From the NCBI RefSeq assembly GCF_001623875.1, contig NZ_LWAE01000010.1:62001-126000 (forward strand): a stretch of DNA of 64,000 nucleotides. The letters are read 5' to 3'. This stretch comes from Clostridium magnum DSM 2767. Lineage in GTDB: Bacteria > Bacillota > Clostridia > Clostridiales > Clostridiaceae. The first letter of the stretch is position 1. Each line of letters begins with the position of its first letter. Positions 33,275 to 43,117 of the stretch are shown here, one piece after another. The notes under the pieces were generated by a model. It was given only the letters and a program-made list of their open reading frames with translations, had not been told where the DNA came from and ran no database searches. A program made the translations under genes and the position numbers.

Positions 33275-34147
33275 CTATTTTGCTCTTTTCAATGCTTCTC
33301 TTAGAGCATTCTTAGTCCATACTTTAACCATTTCAACCCTATACTCTTTTGTAGCACGTTGGTCTGTTATAGGATTGCATGAATTTGCTGCTGCTTCACC
33401 TGCTTCTTCAATAAGCTCCTCTGTAAGAACTTTTCCTGTGATTAATTTTTCAACTGCTTCAACTCTTATTGGTGTTGGTGCAACTGCTGCCAGTGAAACT
33501 ATTGCCTTTTCAACTTTTCCATCAGCATCTAATGTTATACTGCTTCCTGCACCAACTATTGTTATATCTGTATCCCCTCTAATAGCAAACTTTTGGTAAG
33601 TTGCACCAGTGTTTGCCTTTGGAGCTGGAATAGTGAAACTTATAACAAATTCTCCTTCTTTTAAAACTGTTTTACCTACGCCTGTAAAGAAATCTATTAC
33701 TGGAATAGTTCTTGTCCCATTCTCACCTACTATATTTACAATAGCATCTGAAACTATTAGACCTTGTACAGCATCTGCACTTGGAGATGCATTACATGCA
33801 TTACCACCAATAGTTGCCATATTTCTTATCTGCATACTTGAAACATGTCCAGCAGCTTCTGCTAATGCTAACCAATTTTCTTTTACTTCTTCAGATTTTG
33901 AGATTACACGAAGTGTTGTTAAAGCTCCAATCTCAATTCCATCTGTAGTCTTCTTTATACCTTTTATTTCAGGAACGCTTTGTAATCCGATTACTGTTTT
34001 AACCTTAAGAACTCTATTTTTAAGTTTTGGAACTAAGTCAGTTCCACCTGCAACCATTCTAGCATCAGTTCCATATTTCTTAAGTATTTCTACACACTCA
34101 TCAGCAGACTTTGGTTCATAATATCTTTCAAATCTAAACATAGCCAT
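33275..34147 (-). CDS. Molybdenum hydroxylase FAD-binding subunit (set 1)
   Basis: 290 residues, xanthine dehydrogenase family medium subunit. AGGTDLVPKLKN and the TIGGNACNASPSAD flavin-binding motif are clear. It carries electrons from the 2Fe-2S subunit to FAD. Last of three coupled hydroxylase genes (Mo, Fe-S, FAD in order of transcription). SD GGGGAGG precedes the ATG. The substrate is unknown; purines, N-heterocycles and aromatic aldehydes are all handled by this family. Confidence 0.9.
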   Translation of the reverse strand: MAMFRFERYYEPKSADECVEILKKYGTDARMVAGGTDLVPKLKNRVLKVKTVIGLQSVPEIKGIKKTTDGIEIGALTTLRVISKSEEVKENWLALAEAAGHVSSMQIRNMATIGGNACNASPSADAVQGLIVSDAIVNIVGENGTRTIPVIDFFTGVGKTVLKEGEFVISFTIPAPKANTGATYQKFAIRGDTDITIVGAGSSITLDADGKVEKAIVSLAAVAPTPIRVEAVEKLITGKVLTEELIEEAGEAAANSCNPITDQRATKEYRVEMVKVWTKNALREALKRAK

Positions 34148-34150
34148 ATC

Positions 34151-34663
34151 CTATACCTCCCCGCAAGCTTCTTTATACTTGCCATCACGTACTTCTTCGA
34201 TAGCTCGTACAATTGATTTGTATCCTGTACAACGGCACATATTTCCATGCAGCCCTTCTCTTATATCGTCTTCTGTTGCATTTGGATTTTCATCTAAAAT
34301 AGCCTTTGCTGTTAAAATCATCCCTGGAGTACAATATCCACATTGAAGTGCAAAATTGTCTATGAAAGATTGTTGTAATGGATGTAAGGCATTTTTGCCT
34401 TCTAATCCTTCGATTGTTGTAATTTTTCTGCCGTTTGCCTGAGCAGCAAGTATTGAACAGCTCTTTACTGCCATTCCATCCATAAGTAATGTACAAACTC
34501 CACAGTTTCCATCTTCGCATCCCATTTTTGTACCAATAAGGTTTAAGTCCTCTCTTAAAACCTCTAATAGTGTCTTGTATGGTGGAACCTGTAATGTATA
34601 TTCTTTTCCATTTACTTCTAAATCAACAATAATACTTTCAAAGCTTTTATCAATAATACTCAT
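34151..34663 (-). CDS. Molybdenum hydroxylase 2Fe-2S subunit (set 1)
   Basis: 170 residues with two 2Fe-2S clusters. The plant-type site is GCEDGNCGVC...SC and the alpha-helical site is CGYCTPGM...CRCTGY. The ATG overlaps the stop of the molybdenum subunit gene by one base. It passes electrons from the molybdenum site to the FAD subunit. Confidence 0.93.
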   Translation of the reverse strand: MSIIDKSFESIIVDLEVNGKEYTLQVPPYKTLLEVLREDLNLIGTKMGCEDGNCGVCTLLMDGMAVKSCSILAAQANGRKITTIEGLEGKNALHPLQQSFIDNFALQCGYCTPGMILTAKAILDENPNATEDDIREGLHGNMCRCTGYKSIVRAIEEVRDGKYKEACGEV

Positions 34664-37029
34664 TATTTTCCAGCCTCCTTTGCCTTCTTTTCTTTTATAA
34701 GCTTAAGAACTTTTTCTGCTGTCATAGGATATGAATCTACTCTAACTCCTACAGCTTGGTAAATAGCTTCTGCAATTGCAGGTCCTGGTGCAATAGTAAT
34801 TGATTCTGCCATACCCTTTGCACCCCATGGTCCGTCAGGTAGTGAATCTGGACAAATATGTGAATAAGTGTCATCAGCTTTTGGAACGTCAAGTATTGTT
34901 GGAATTCTGTAATCTCCAAGATTTGCATTCCATATCTTTCCGTTGTTATCATAATAATGATCTTCAGTGACAGCGAAACCTATTGCCATCATTACGCCGC
35001 CTTCAATCTGTCCTTCTACTAGTTTTGGATTGATTGGATTTCCTGTATCAGCAGCACATGCATATTTAAGAACTTTAACTTGTCCTGTTTCTTCATTTAC
35101 TGCAACTTCAACAGCAGTTGCAGCGAATTGATACCAGTTCCATTGTCTGTCACATCTGCCGTCTTCACCCCACTGTAGAACTGGAGCTGGGCAATATACA
35201 CCGTATCCTACTACTGGAGTACCTTTCATCATGCCGTAGTTACCTTGTTCAAAGAAGTTTACTGGTCTAAATAGGCTTGCAATTTCAATTTCTTTCTTTT
35301 GATATCCTTTTATAATTGCCTTTGTTCCTTCTATTTCAATGTTCATTGGATGAACACCTATTTCTCTTCCAACTGCTTCTCTTAGATTTTTTACTAAATC
35401 TAAAGCAGCAGCCTTTACAGCGTTTCCTGTAGTATATGTTGTTCTGCTTGAAGCTCCATAGTTGTCATAAGGAGTTGCATCAGTATCTCTAGCTAAAACC
35501 TCTATGTTATCTATATCCATTTTCAATAGTTCTGCTGCCATTTGTTTTAGAGCTGTAGTAGCACCCATACCATTTTCATCACTGCTTAGTAGTAAAGTAA
35601 CCGTTCCATCACTGTTAAAGTTAATTTTGACTTCAGCACGTCCAAGTGGTGTATTTTGTTTTCCACCTGCTGCTATACCTTTTCCTCTTTTCCAAACAGT
35701 TCCATCTTGTACACTTGGTTCATCTACTTTAATAGAGTTAGCAACTGCATCCAAGCACTTGCTTATTCCAGTACTTGTTACAACCTCTCCTACGCAGTCT
35801 CTCTCATCTCTTTTGATGAAGTTTTTCTGTCTAATTTCTACTTGACTCATGCCTAATTTATCTGCTAATTCGCTTATTGCATTTTCAAGAGCGAATTCTG
35901 ATTCTGGAACACCTAAACCTCTATATTCAGCAGCTGGTACTGTGTTTGTAGTAACTGCTTCTGCATCAATTCTCGCTTCACCCCAATTGTAAACAGGATT
36001 TGCACCGGATGCTGCCATACGTCCAGTAAAGTAAGTATTGTTTATTGCTGCACCAATCTCTTCACCAACATAAAAGTCGAGGGCAACGATTGTTCCATCT
36101 TTTTTAGCACCAAGCTTAACTTTTGTAATAACAGGCCAGTTAGATGGAGCTGTAGTAAACTGCTGCTCTCTTGTCAATCTATAAACTACAGTTCTTTTAA
36201 CTTTCCTAGCCATCATTGCAACTAATACTTCCATGATACAAGCTAAACGTGCTCCAAAGCTTCCGCCACTGACAGGAGCTAAGACACGTAATTTATTTTC
36301 TGGTACTCCTATCATTTTGGAAAGACCCATTTTTACAACACCATGAATACCCATACCATTTGATCTTATTGTTAATTTTCCACAAGGATCATATTCACAA
36401 ACCGCTAATGGAGTTTCCAATTGACTTGCTGTTTTCTTACCAGTATAAAAATCTCTTTCAATAATAACATCTGCTGTCTTCATAGCTTCATCTACATTGC
36501 CAGTATCAAGCTTAAATGAACCAACAACATTCGGTGATTTTCTATTTTTCACTTCATCCATTGGTCTATCTGATGCAGTGTTTCTTTTTCCAAACATTGG
36601 GTCAATGACAGATGGTGTATCTGCTTTTATAGCATCCCAATAAGTTAAAACATGTGGTAGTACTTCATATTCTATGTCTATTAACTCAATTGCGTCTTTT
36701 GCCTGTTCTAAAGTTTCTGCTGCAACAAGAGCAATAATTTGTCCTGCCCATATTACCTCATTATTTTGAGCTAGTACTGCATCTTTAGGGAACAGCTCCC
36801 AATTAGCACCTGGTTCATCACCTGTTATTATTCCAACTACTCCTGGTGCCTTTTCTGCTTTACTTAAATCTAATTTTTTAATTTTTGCATGTGCATATGG
36901 ACTTGTTAACGCATGCATGTAAACAGCATTTTTAGCTTGAGTAGCAACATCAGTTGCGTATACTGCTTTACCTGTAACCTTTTCGTAAGCATCAATTCTT
37001 TTTACACTCTTACCTACATAATTCGTCAT
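34663..37029 (-). CDS. Molybdenum hydroxylase large subunit (set 1)
   Basis: 788 residues, xanthine dehydrogenase/aldehyde oxidase family. The N-terminal hammerhead domain (KRIDAYEKVTGKAVYATDV) precedes the molybdopterin domains, and the catalytic Glu is in GAKGMAES near residue 745. It hydroxylates its substrate with water as oxygen source. First of a three-gene set, and probably of a longer operon running to the metallo-beta-lactamase and transketolase-like genes. GntR-type operator sites lie in the shared upstream region. Confidence 0.92.
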   Translation of the reverse strand: MTNYVGKSVKRIDAYEKVTGKAVYATDVATQAKNAVYMHALTSPYAHAKIKKLDLSKAEKAPGVVGIITGDEPGANWELFPKDAVLAQNNEVIWAGQIIALVAAETLEQAKDAIELIDIEYEVLPHVLTYWDAIKADTPSVIDPMFGKRNTASDRPMDEVKNRKSPNVVGSFKLDTGNVDEAMKTADVIIERDFYTGKKTASQLETPLAVCEYDPCGKLTIRSNGMGIHGVVKMGLSKMIGVPENKLRVLAPVSGGSFGARLACIMEVLVAMMARKVKRTVVYRLTREQQFTTAPSNWPVITKVKLGAKKDGTIVALDFYVGEEIGAAINNTYFTGRMAASGANPVYNWGEARIDAEAVTTNTVPAAEYRGLGVPESEFALENAISELADKLGMSQVEIRQKNFIKRDERDCVGEVVTSTGISKCLDAVANSIKVDEPSVQDGTVWKRGKGIAAGGKQNTPLGRAEVKINFNSDGTVTLLLSSDENGMGATTALKQMAAELLKMDIDNIEVLARDTDATPYDNYGASSRTTYTTGNAVKAAALDLVKNLREAVGREIGVHPMNIEIEGTKAIIKGYQKKEIEIASLFRPVNFFEQGNYGMMKGTPVVGYGVYCPAPVLQWGEDGRCDRQWNWYQFAATAVEVAVNEETGQVKVLKYACAADTGNPINPKLVEGQIEGGVMMAIGFAVTEDHYYDNNGKIWNANLGDYRIPTILDVPKADDTYSHICPDSLPDGPWGAKGMAESITIAPGPAIAEAIYQAVGVRVDSYPMTAEKVLKLIKEKKAKEAGK

Positions 37030-37196
37030 AAACGAAAACCTCCATTATTATTATTTATTATGATTTTTATAAATCCTTTACATAAAACATTTATAAAAAA
37101 ACATTTGCTACTTCTCGTATTAATTAGAAATTTTTAAATGTTAAAAATACTACAAGTGTAATAGATTAATATATCAAAACTTTTTAATTTATAATC

Positions 37197-37224
37197 TTTA
37201 ATCGATTATGTATAATCGCTTACA
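37197..37224. promoter_or_regulatory. Two operator-like sites upstream of hydroxylase set 1
   Basis: TTTAATCGATTATG (37197-37210) and GTATAATCGCTTACA (37210-37224) are imperfect copies of the TATAATCGATTATA core, side by side. They lie 170-195 bases upstream of the molybdenum subunit gene. Probable GntR binding sites. Confidence 0.62.
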
Positions 37225-37420
37225 TTTATTATAAGACGCTTGTTTAATAATTGTCAATATATATTGTTAAAAAAGTTCGTATATTTTGTTATTTTGTAGA
37301 AAAACATGATAACATGACAAAAGAACATAGTATCAATTGAAGCTTGCATTATATCTAAAAATCACACTATTATAACCTGCTCCATTTATTGACATAAAAA
37401 ACTATTATAGGTATAATCTT

Positions 37421-37455
37421 TATAAATAATCGTTTATATATAATAGATTGTAATA
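37421..37455. promoter_or_regulatory. Two operator-like sites upstream of the sensor kinase gene
   Basis: TATAAATAATCGTTTATATA (centre 37431-37432) and TATAATAGATTGTA (centre 37445-37446) are further variants of the same palindrome, 40-70 bases before the kinase start. The 37225-37420 stretch between the two operator clusters is AT-rich with no gene. Confidence 0.58.
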
Positions 37456-37493
37456 TATATAGGAATATCCAACGAATTAGGGGGGAATATTTT

Positions 37494-39602
37494 ATGGAGG
37501 TTTACAGAAACCTTAGAGAATTACAAAAAAATCATACACTTTCACATATGAGATTATCTATGAGATCTAGTATTGCCATTACCATCTTTTCAGTAATTAT
37601 TATTTTTAGCTTTACTAATGACATACTGTTTCACAGTATAACAGAAATTTTTAGTTCTATAATTTACTTTGGGGTATTTGTAATCATTCTAAATACTTAT
37701 AATATGAATAAAAATAACTTTTTGGTGTTTTTGGGCATTGGACATTTATTTGTAGCAATATTGGGGATGATACACGTTTTTTCATATCCTGGACTAGCTA
37801 TATTTTCAAATAACGATAACTATAATATTTCAATGCAGCTTAACATTGCTCTTGCATATATAGAAGCCTTCACATGCTTAGGATCAATTTTATTAATTTA
37901 TAGACCAGTAAAAGATTTAAATAACAATTTAGTATTTATAGTTTTCTCTTTTATTTTTGCTCTCTCTATAGCTTCTATCTTTTATTTTAAAATATTTCCA
38001 ACTTGCTATAATAAAGGTCAAACTGAATTTAAAATTATTAGTGAATATATAACCTCATTTATTTTCCTAATACTTTCCATTTTATATTTCAAACTACGAA
38101 AGAATATAGATTCACAAATGTTTTTTTATATGGAGTGTTATCTAATAACGAAGATCGTAACTGAATTACTTTTAAGCATGTTCTCTAGTACTAATGACTC
38201 CATATACATAGTATCCCATATATTAAAGGTTGTTTATCACCTTTTCATATATAAAGGTGTAATCGAATTAGGCTTAAGGAGACCTTATGCTATTATTTTT
38301 CACAAGTTAGATAAATCTAACAGCAAATTAAAAATTGCTAATAATAAATTGGAATAAGAAATAAAACAACGTCAATATTTCGAAGAAATGTTTACTAAGA
38401 ATCAACAATTCTATGATTTAATTATAAATCGCTCAAGCGATGCAATTGCAGTCATAAGTGAAGGAAAATATATATTTGTTAACAATAAGGCACTCGAAAT
38501 ATTCGGTACAAATAATTCAAGTGAACTTATAGGTAATGAATTTTTTGATTTTATTAACAACGAAAATAAAGAAATGGTGACACAATATGTTGACCAAATA
38601 TATTCCGAATCCACTACTTTTATTTCATATGAATGCAAAATTAAAGGACTAAACGAAAAGGAAGTTCCCGTAGAAATAATAAGCAGTTATATATTATATA
38701 ATGGTAATCCATCATACATTAGTTTAATTAAGAATATTAGTTCACAAAAACAAATAAATGAACTTGAAAATCATGTAAAAGAAAATGAGAAAGTTATAAG
38801 TGACACGATAGAATTTAACAGACAGATGATGGAGTTCTTTGCAAATATATCACATGAATTAAAAACACCATTAAATGTAATACTAGGTGCTATTCAACTA
38901 TTAGAGTTGCCTAATAATAAGGGATTATCAAAATCCTTTGATCTTACACTTAATAAGTATATAGGAACAATGAAGCAAAATTGTTATAGGTTGCTGAGGA
39001 TTATAAATAATCTGATTGATGTATCAAAATTTGATACAGGATATTTCAAACTAAATCTCAGTAATTATAACATTGTAAGTGTTATAGAAGATATCACGTT
39101 ATCAGTTGCAGATTACATAGAAACTAGCGGTGTTAAATTGATATTTGATACTGATACCGAAGAAAAGATTATAGCTATTGATGCAGACAAGGTCGAGAGA
39201 ATAATATTAAACTTGCTTTCTAATGCAGTGAAGTTTACTGATGCTGGAGATAGTATATTGGTTCGTATAGAAGATAAGAATGAAAGTATTATTATCTCAG
39301 TAAAAGATACAGGCGTTGGGATACCTAAAGATAAACTAGATATTATATTTGAGAGATTTGGTCAAGTAGATAAGACACTTTCTAGAAATAATGAAGGCAG
39401 TGGCATAGGTCTATGTCTCGTGAAATCTCTTGTTGGCATGCACGATGGTACCATAAAGGTTAAAAGTAAAATTGGGGAGGGGAGTGAATTTATTATAGAA
39501 TTACCTATTAGAATAGTTGAGGAAACCGAAGTAGTAGAAAGTTGCTTAGATCAAAGCAATGTCGAAAAAATTAACATTGAGTTTTCGGATATATATTCAT
39601 AG
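37494..39602 (+). pseudogene. MASE3-PAS-histidine kinase gene interrupted by a stop codon
   Basis: Two stretches in one frame (37494-38357 and 38358-39602) are separated by a single TAA at 38355-38357. The first half encodes a membrane sensor of the MASE3 type, with several membrane segments (about residues 25-270). The second encodes a PAS domain, a HisKA domain with the phospho-acceptor His in NISHELKTPLN, and a HATPase with DTGVGIP and GSGIGLCLV. Without the TAA they form one protein of about 702 residues; the join reads KLE-stop-EIKQRQYFEEMF. Either a nonsense mutation (for example AAA to TAA), a sequencing error, or two separate proteins. No response regulator gene is adjacent. Confidence 0.78.
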
Positions 39603-39718
39603 TTGTTTATTGTTTAGTATTAAATCACAAAAAGTTATTATTGATTTCTTACAGAAGTCCAACGGGGTTGTTTCTTTTTTCAATCCTGTAGGTCATTCTA
39701 TCAAAGTTAAAAAAATAA

Positions 39719-39753
39719 AGTCCTCAGCTAGGTATAACTTCTAACTGAGAACC
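39719..39753 (-). terminator. Terminator beyond DUF1097 copy A
   Basis: On the minus strand GGTTCTCAGTTAGAAG pairs with the CTAGCTGAGGACT side, followed by a long U-run. It is duplicated at 47843-47880, downstream of DUF1097 copy B, confirming that this is the original 3' end of the DUF1097 transcription unit. Confidence 0.75.
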
Positions 39754-40030
39754 TTTAACTTTAAGTATATATTTTTAACACTTGCTTAAAAAGCCTAAAT
39801 ATTTAATAATAAATTAGTCAATAAAAAATATAAATACGTTTTTAATTAAGCTTTCGTTCATTAGGGGCTGTCTCAAAATGATTCCTAAAGTCATTTTGAG
39901 AGTTAGCCTCTCTTCTATTTTTGGAGGAAATAATTTTAATTATTATGTAGTTGTATAATTAATTGTTATTTTTTTGCATGACAAAAAGAGAGTCCTTTTA
40001 TGGCTCCAAACTTGGGATTTTTTATGAAAC

Positions 40031-41023
40031 TTAAGATACCTTTACTTCATGTAGCGATTTACAGCATCTGTCGTTCTGAATCCTATTATGAAGCTTATTT
40101 ATGTTATATCCTAGGCTTAGCAGCATGAACTCAATCTTTACGTTATCCTTGCCTCTGGTATAAAACCTCCTAAATCCATAGTCTTCCTTTAGGACACCAA
40201 AAGCACCTTCTACCTGTATAGACCTGTTTACCCTAAGGACAATCCCTTCGGGAGTACTTATATTATTAAGAGATTGCTGCCTTTTTTCAGCAAATACTTT
40301 TGATACTTGTATTTTTTTATTTCCAGCAGCTCTTGTACATTTTGACTTATGCTCGCATCCAGAACAATCATTACATTCGTATATCACTGCTTCTGATTTA
40401 TAACCGGACTTAGATGTCCTTGTTTTATGGCCGACAGGCCTTAATTTTAGATTATTGTAGCAGGTGTACTCATCGAGTTCTTCATCATATTTCATATTCT
40501 CACGTTTACTGATATCTTTCTTGAAGTTTGATTTCTTCATGGTTTCATAGTTCTGTGGCTTTATGAAAGAGATCTGGTTATTCTGTTCAATAAAAACATA
40601 GTTCTCTTCGCTTTCATATCCGGCGTCAGCCACTATATTCAAAAACTTTTTATCTAAGTTTTCTTCGAGTTTTTTTAGAAACGGTATTAATGTAAGTTGA
40701 TCAGATCTTTCACTAGATATAAGAGTTCCAACAATATATTCGCTCTCAACTGCAATTTGAACATTGTACCCTGGTTTTAGCTGCGCATTTCTCATATGGT
40801 CATCTTTCATTTTCATAAATGTTGCATCTTTATCTGTTTTTGAAAAGCTGTTTCTATCACCAAAGGTTTTATTGAATTCATCATATTTGGATTGTTTTTC
40901 AATAATGTCTTCGACAGCCTCCACATACCTTTGAATCGGAGATTTTCTTTTTCCTTTGCCGTGAACAAATTCTACACCGTCTTTAGTCTTCTTATCGTTT
41001 AAGAAGTTAAGTATTTCTGACAT
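40031..41023 (-). pseudogene. IS1182-family transposase, N-terminally truncated
   Basis: 330 residues corresponding to the DDE catalytic and C-terminal part: LNIVADAGYESEENY (Asp), the Cys-rich CNDCSGCEHKSKC insert and QVEGAFGVLKEDYGFRRF (Glu). The N-terminal DNA-binding domain of about 120-150 residues is missing, and the upstream 230 bases inside the element do not encode it. No good SD precedes the first ATG. Probably inactive, though mobilisable by an intact relative. Confidence 0.8.
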
Positions 41024-41183
41024 ACAATTGATTTCAACCTTAATATTAGGTAAAACAAAATCTATTGAAAACTTTGTACTAAACTTTCAATATCAATAGA
41101 AATATCCATTTGAAAATTCGAGTTGTTGCTGATATAATTCTTTTGTGTGTTTAGTTGTTTTTTCACAGAAATTATTATACACA

Positions 41184-41212
41184 CGCCGCGGGTTCATTTG
41201 AACCCGCTTTTT
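41184..41212 (+). terminator. Hairpin terminator inside the IS1182-like element
   Basis: CGGGTTCA pairs with TGAACCCG around a short loop, followed by CTTTTTTT on the plus strand. It would stop plus-strand transcripts near the element's right end. Confidence 0.7.
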
Positions 41213-41274
41213 TTATCCAAAAAATAAAAGGGCTATCTCGCCCTAGAAATTACTTTCTATTTTGAGACAGCCCC

Positions 41275-41715
41275 TTTTTTAGTAAAGAATCCTTTAAATA
41301 TATAATTAGCACCTAGTTCCATCAAATATCCTAACACACCACCTACTATGCTAGCAATTACAGTTGCTTTCCAATCAAAATTATTACCAAAAGTAGCTCC
41401 ACATCCAATAAAAGAATCTGGTATAAAGGAAAGAACTTTCCATCCTGCTTGTACACACATACCTATAACAGCAATCAGTACTATTATAGCCATTGCAAAC
41501 TTAAAATGCCATGCTCCTAGTACGAAAAAAATAATCATTGCCCAAATAACACCACTTAAATTGGCAGATAACGCATTCAATAATCCTTCTTTCTTTCCAC
41601 CTGCAGCGAAAAAGCTTGCAATTGAAACAAAACTAACTCATGAAATTACATTGATTGCACTTGCATACTGAGCAAAAATTCCAGCACTAATTCCAATAGA
41701 AACCAAATAACCCAT
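41275..41715 (-). pseudogene. DUF1097 membrane protein, broken copy A
   Basis: A near-identical copy of the intact gene at 47970-48449. It has a TGA in place of the conserved Trp codon of the SWVSF segment, a 12-base in-frame deletion near the N-terminus, and a C-terminus replaced by the IS1182-like element. An internal ATG leaves a 107-residue frame, but three of the predicted membrane segments would be lost or altered. It lies directly downstream of hydrolase-type set 2 genes (2Fe-2S subunit stop at 41782). Confidence 0.82.
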
Positions 41716-41781
41716 ACATATTTCCCCTTAAATTTTAAAGTTTGACTTTTAAGTAAATGATTAAAACTTTAAATTTCACTT

Positions 41782-42246
41782 TTATTCTTCAATGGCACCT
41801 TCTACCGCTGCTATTATACTTTTATATCCTGTACATCTGCAAAGATTTCCAGAAAGTGCAATTTTAATTTCTTCTTCTGTTGGACGGGGATTTTTTAGTA
41901 GTAAAGCTTTAGAACTCATAAGCATACCCGGTGTACAAAAGCCACATTGTACAGCATGATTATCTATAAAAGATTGCTGCAAGCGATCTAATTGTACATC
42001 ATGTTCTAACGCTTCAATTGTAATGATTTCTGTTCCATTCACTTGAGCTGCCAATATTAAACAAGAGTTTACAGCAATACCATCCATCAGTACAGTACAC
42101 GCTCCACATTCTCCACCGCCACAGCCTTCTTTTGTTCCAGTGAGTAATAATTCTTCACGAAGTAGATTCAACAATGTCATTTCTGGGTCTACATCTATAC
42201 AAGTTTCTTTACCATTTAACATAAATGTAATTTCTAGTTTATTCAT
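41782..42246 (-). CDS. Molybdenum hydroxylase 2Fe-2S subunit (set 2)
   Basis: 154 residues: GCGGGECGACTVLMDG with a later SC for the first cluster, and CGFCTPGM...LCRCTGY for the second. It starts 5 bases after the FAD subunit gene. SD AAGGAGG. Related to, but clearly different from, the set 1 subunit (34151-34663). A short duplicate of its last 12 codons is at 48517-48557. Confidence 0.93.
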   Translation of the reverse strand: MNKLEITFMLNGKETCIDVDPEMTLLNLLREELLLTGTKEGCGGGECGACTVLMDGIAVNSCLILAAQVNGTEIITIEALEHDVQLDRLQQSFIDNHAVQCGFCTPGMLMSSKALLLKNPRPTEEEIKIALSGNLCRCTGYKSIIAAVEGAIEE

Positions 42247-42250
42247 ATAC

Positions 42251-43117
42251 TTAGTCCTCCTTGTTTAAAGTGTTTTCTATAAGTGATGCAGTAAACTTAG
42301 CAATTACAGGTAATTTATAAGTGCTAGATGAACGTCTTCCTGTTTGTTCTAATACGTAATCTGATGCTAACATACCACCTTTTCTTAATACCTCATCATT
42401 TAATTCCTTGCCTATTAAATAATCCTCCACAGTACTAAATCTTTCTGGTTTGGAGATTGCTGAACCGATAACTAAGCTTATTTTAGTCACTCTATTGTTA
42501 TCCACATTTAAAAGACAAGCTCCATTTAATCTTGCTATTGCTAAGGCATTTCTTCTACCTATTTTTTCAAAGTCCATTCTTATGTCAGCTGATGGTATTT
42601 TAAATATAATATTGGTTAATATCTCATCCTTCTCTAATAACGTTTTATTACTACCTACAATAAACTCTTCTACAGCTATAACTCTTATCTTAATATCACC
42701 ATCTATAATTGATTTAAGCTCTACTTTTGCTTCTAAGCAAGTAAGGGTAGGCACTACATCTGCTGCAGGACTAGCATTACAAATATTACCTCCTATTGTA
42801 CCTTTGTTTCTAATTTGTGGTGATCCAACAGCTTTTGCTGCTTTACAAATAATCATTGCTTTTTCCATTAGAATTTTTGAATCCGATAAATCTGTAAATG
42901 TAGCCATGGCTCCAATATTTATTTTATCACCTTTAATTTCAATTTCTTTTAACTCTTCAATTTTAGATAGATCAATAATGTTTCCTTCTGGTCCCTTGCC
43001 TTTATGAATGTTAACAACTAGATCTGTTCCTCCTGCTAATAAGGCTGCACCTTGGTAATCTCTCCTGTATTTTAGTGCTTCATTTAAAGTTTTAGGTTGA
43101 AAAAATTCTCTACTCAT
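42251..43117 (-). CDS. Molybdenum hydroxylase FAD-binding subunit (set 2)
   Basis: 288 residues with LLAGGTDLVVNIHKGKG and the KGTIGGNICNASPAAD flavin motif. It overlaps the end of the molybdenum subunit gene by 8 bases, so the three subunits are co-translated. It transfers electrons to an unknown acceptor. Confidence 0.91.
   Translation of the reverse strand: MSREFFQPKTLNEALKYRRDYQGAALLAGGTDLVVNIHKGKGPEGNIIDLSKIEELKEIEIKGDKINIGAMATFTDLSDSKILMEKAMIICKAAKAVGSPQIRNKGTIGGNICNASPAADVVPTLTCLEAKVELKSIIDGDIKIRVIAVEEFIVGSNKTLLEKDEILTNIIFKIPSADIRMDFEKIGRRNALAIARLNGACLLNVDNNRVTKISLVIGSAISKPERFSTVEDYLIGKELNDEVLRKGGMLASDYVLEQTGRRSSSTYKLPVIAKFTASLIENTLNKED

Larger units (their letters stand above)
39864..41274 (-). 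mobile_element. IS1182-family element, internally shortened
   Basis: It is bounded by inverted repeats GGGGCTGTCTCAAAAT (39864-39879) and ATTTTGAGACAGCCCC (41259-41274). About 1.41 kb, shorter than usual for the family because the transposase lacks its N-terminus. It is inserted near the 3' end of DUF1097 copy A; the undamaged paralogous segment at 47980-48010 shows that a few bases of target were lost. Confidence 0.82.
39719..41806. repeat. Duplicated segment, copy A (split by an IS1182-like element)
   Basis: The sequence outside the IS (39719-39863 and 41275-41806) matches 47843-48557 almost base for base. The shared part includes the terminator, the DUF1097 gene, its upstream region and the last codons of a 2Fe-2S subunit gene. 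Copy A sits downstream of the complete 2Fe-2S gene, so it is the ancestral location, though its DUF1097 gene is the broken one. Confidence 0.8.
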
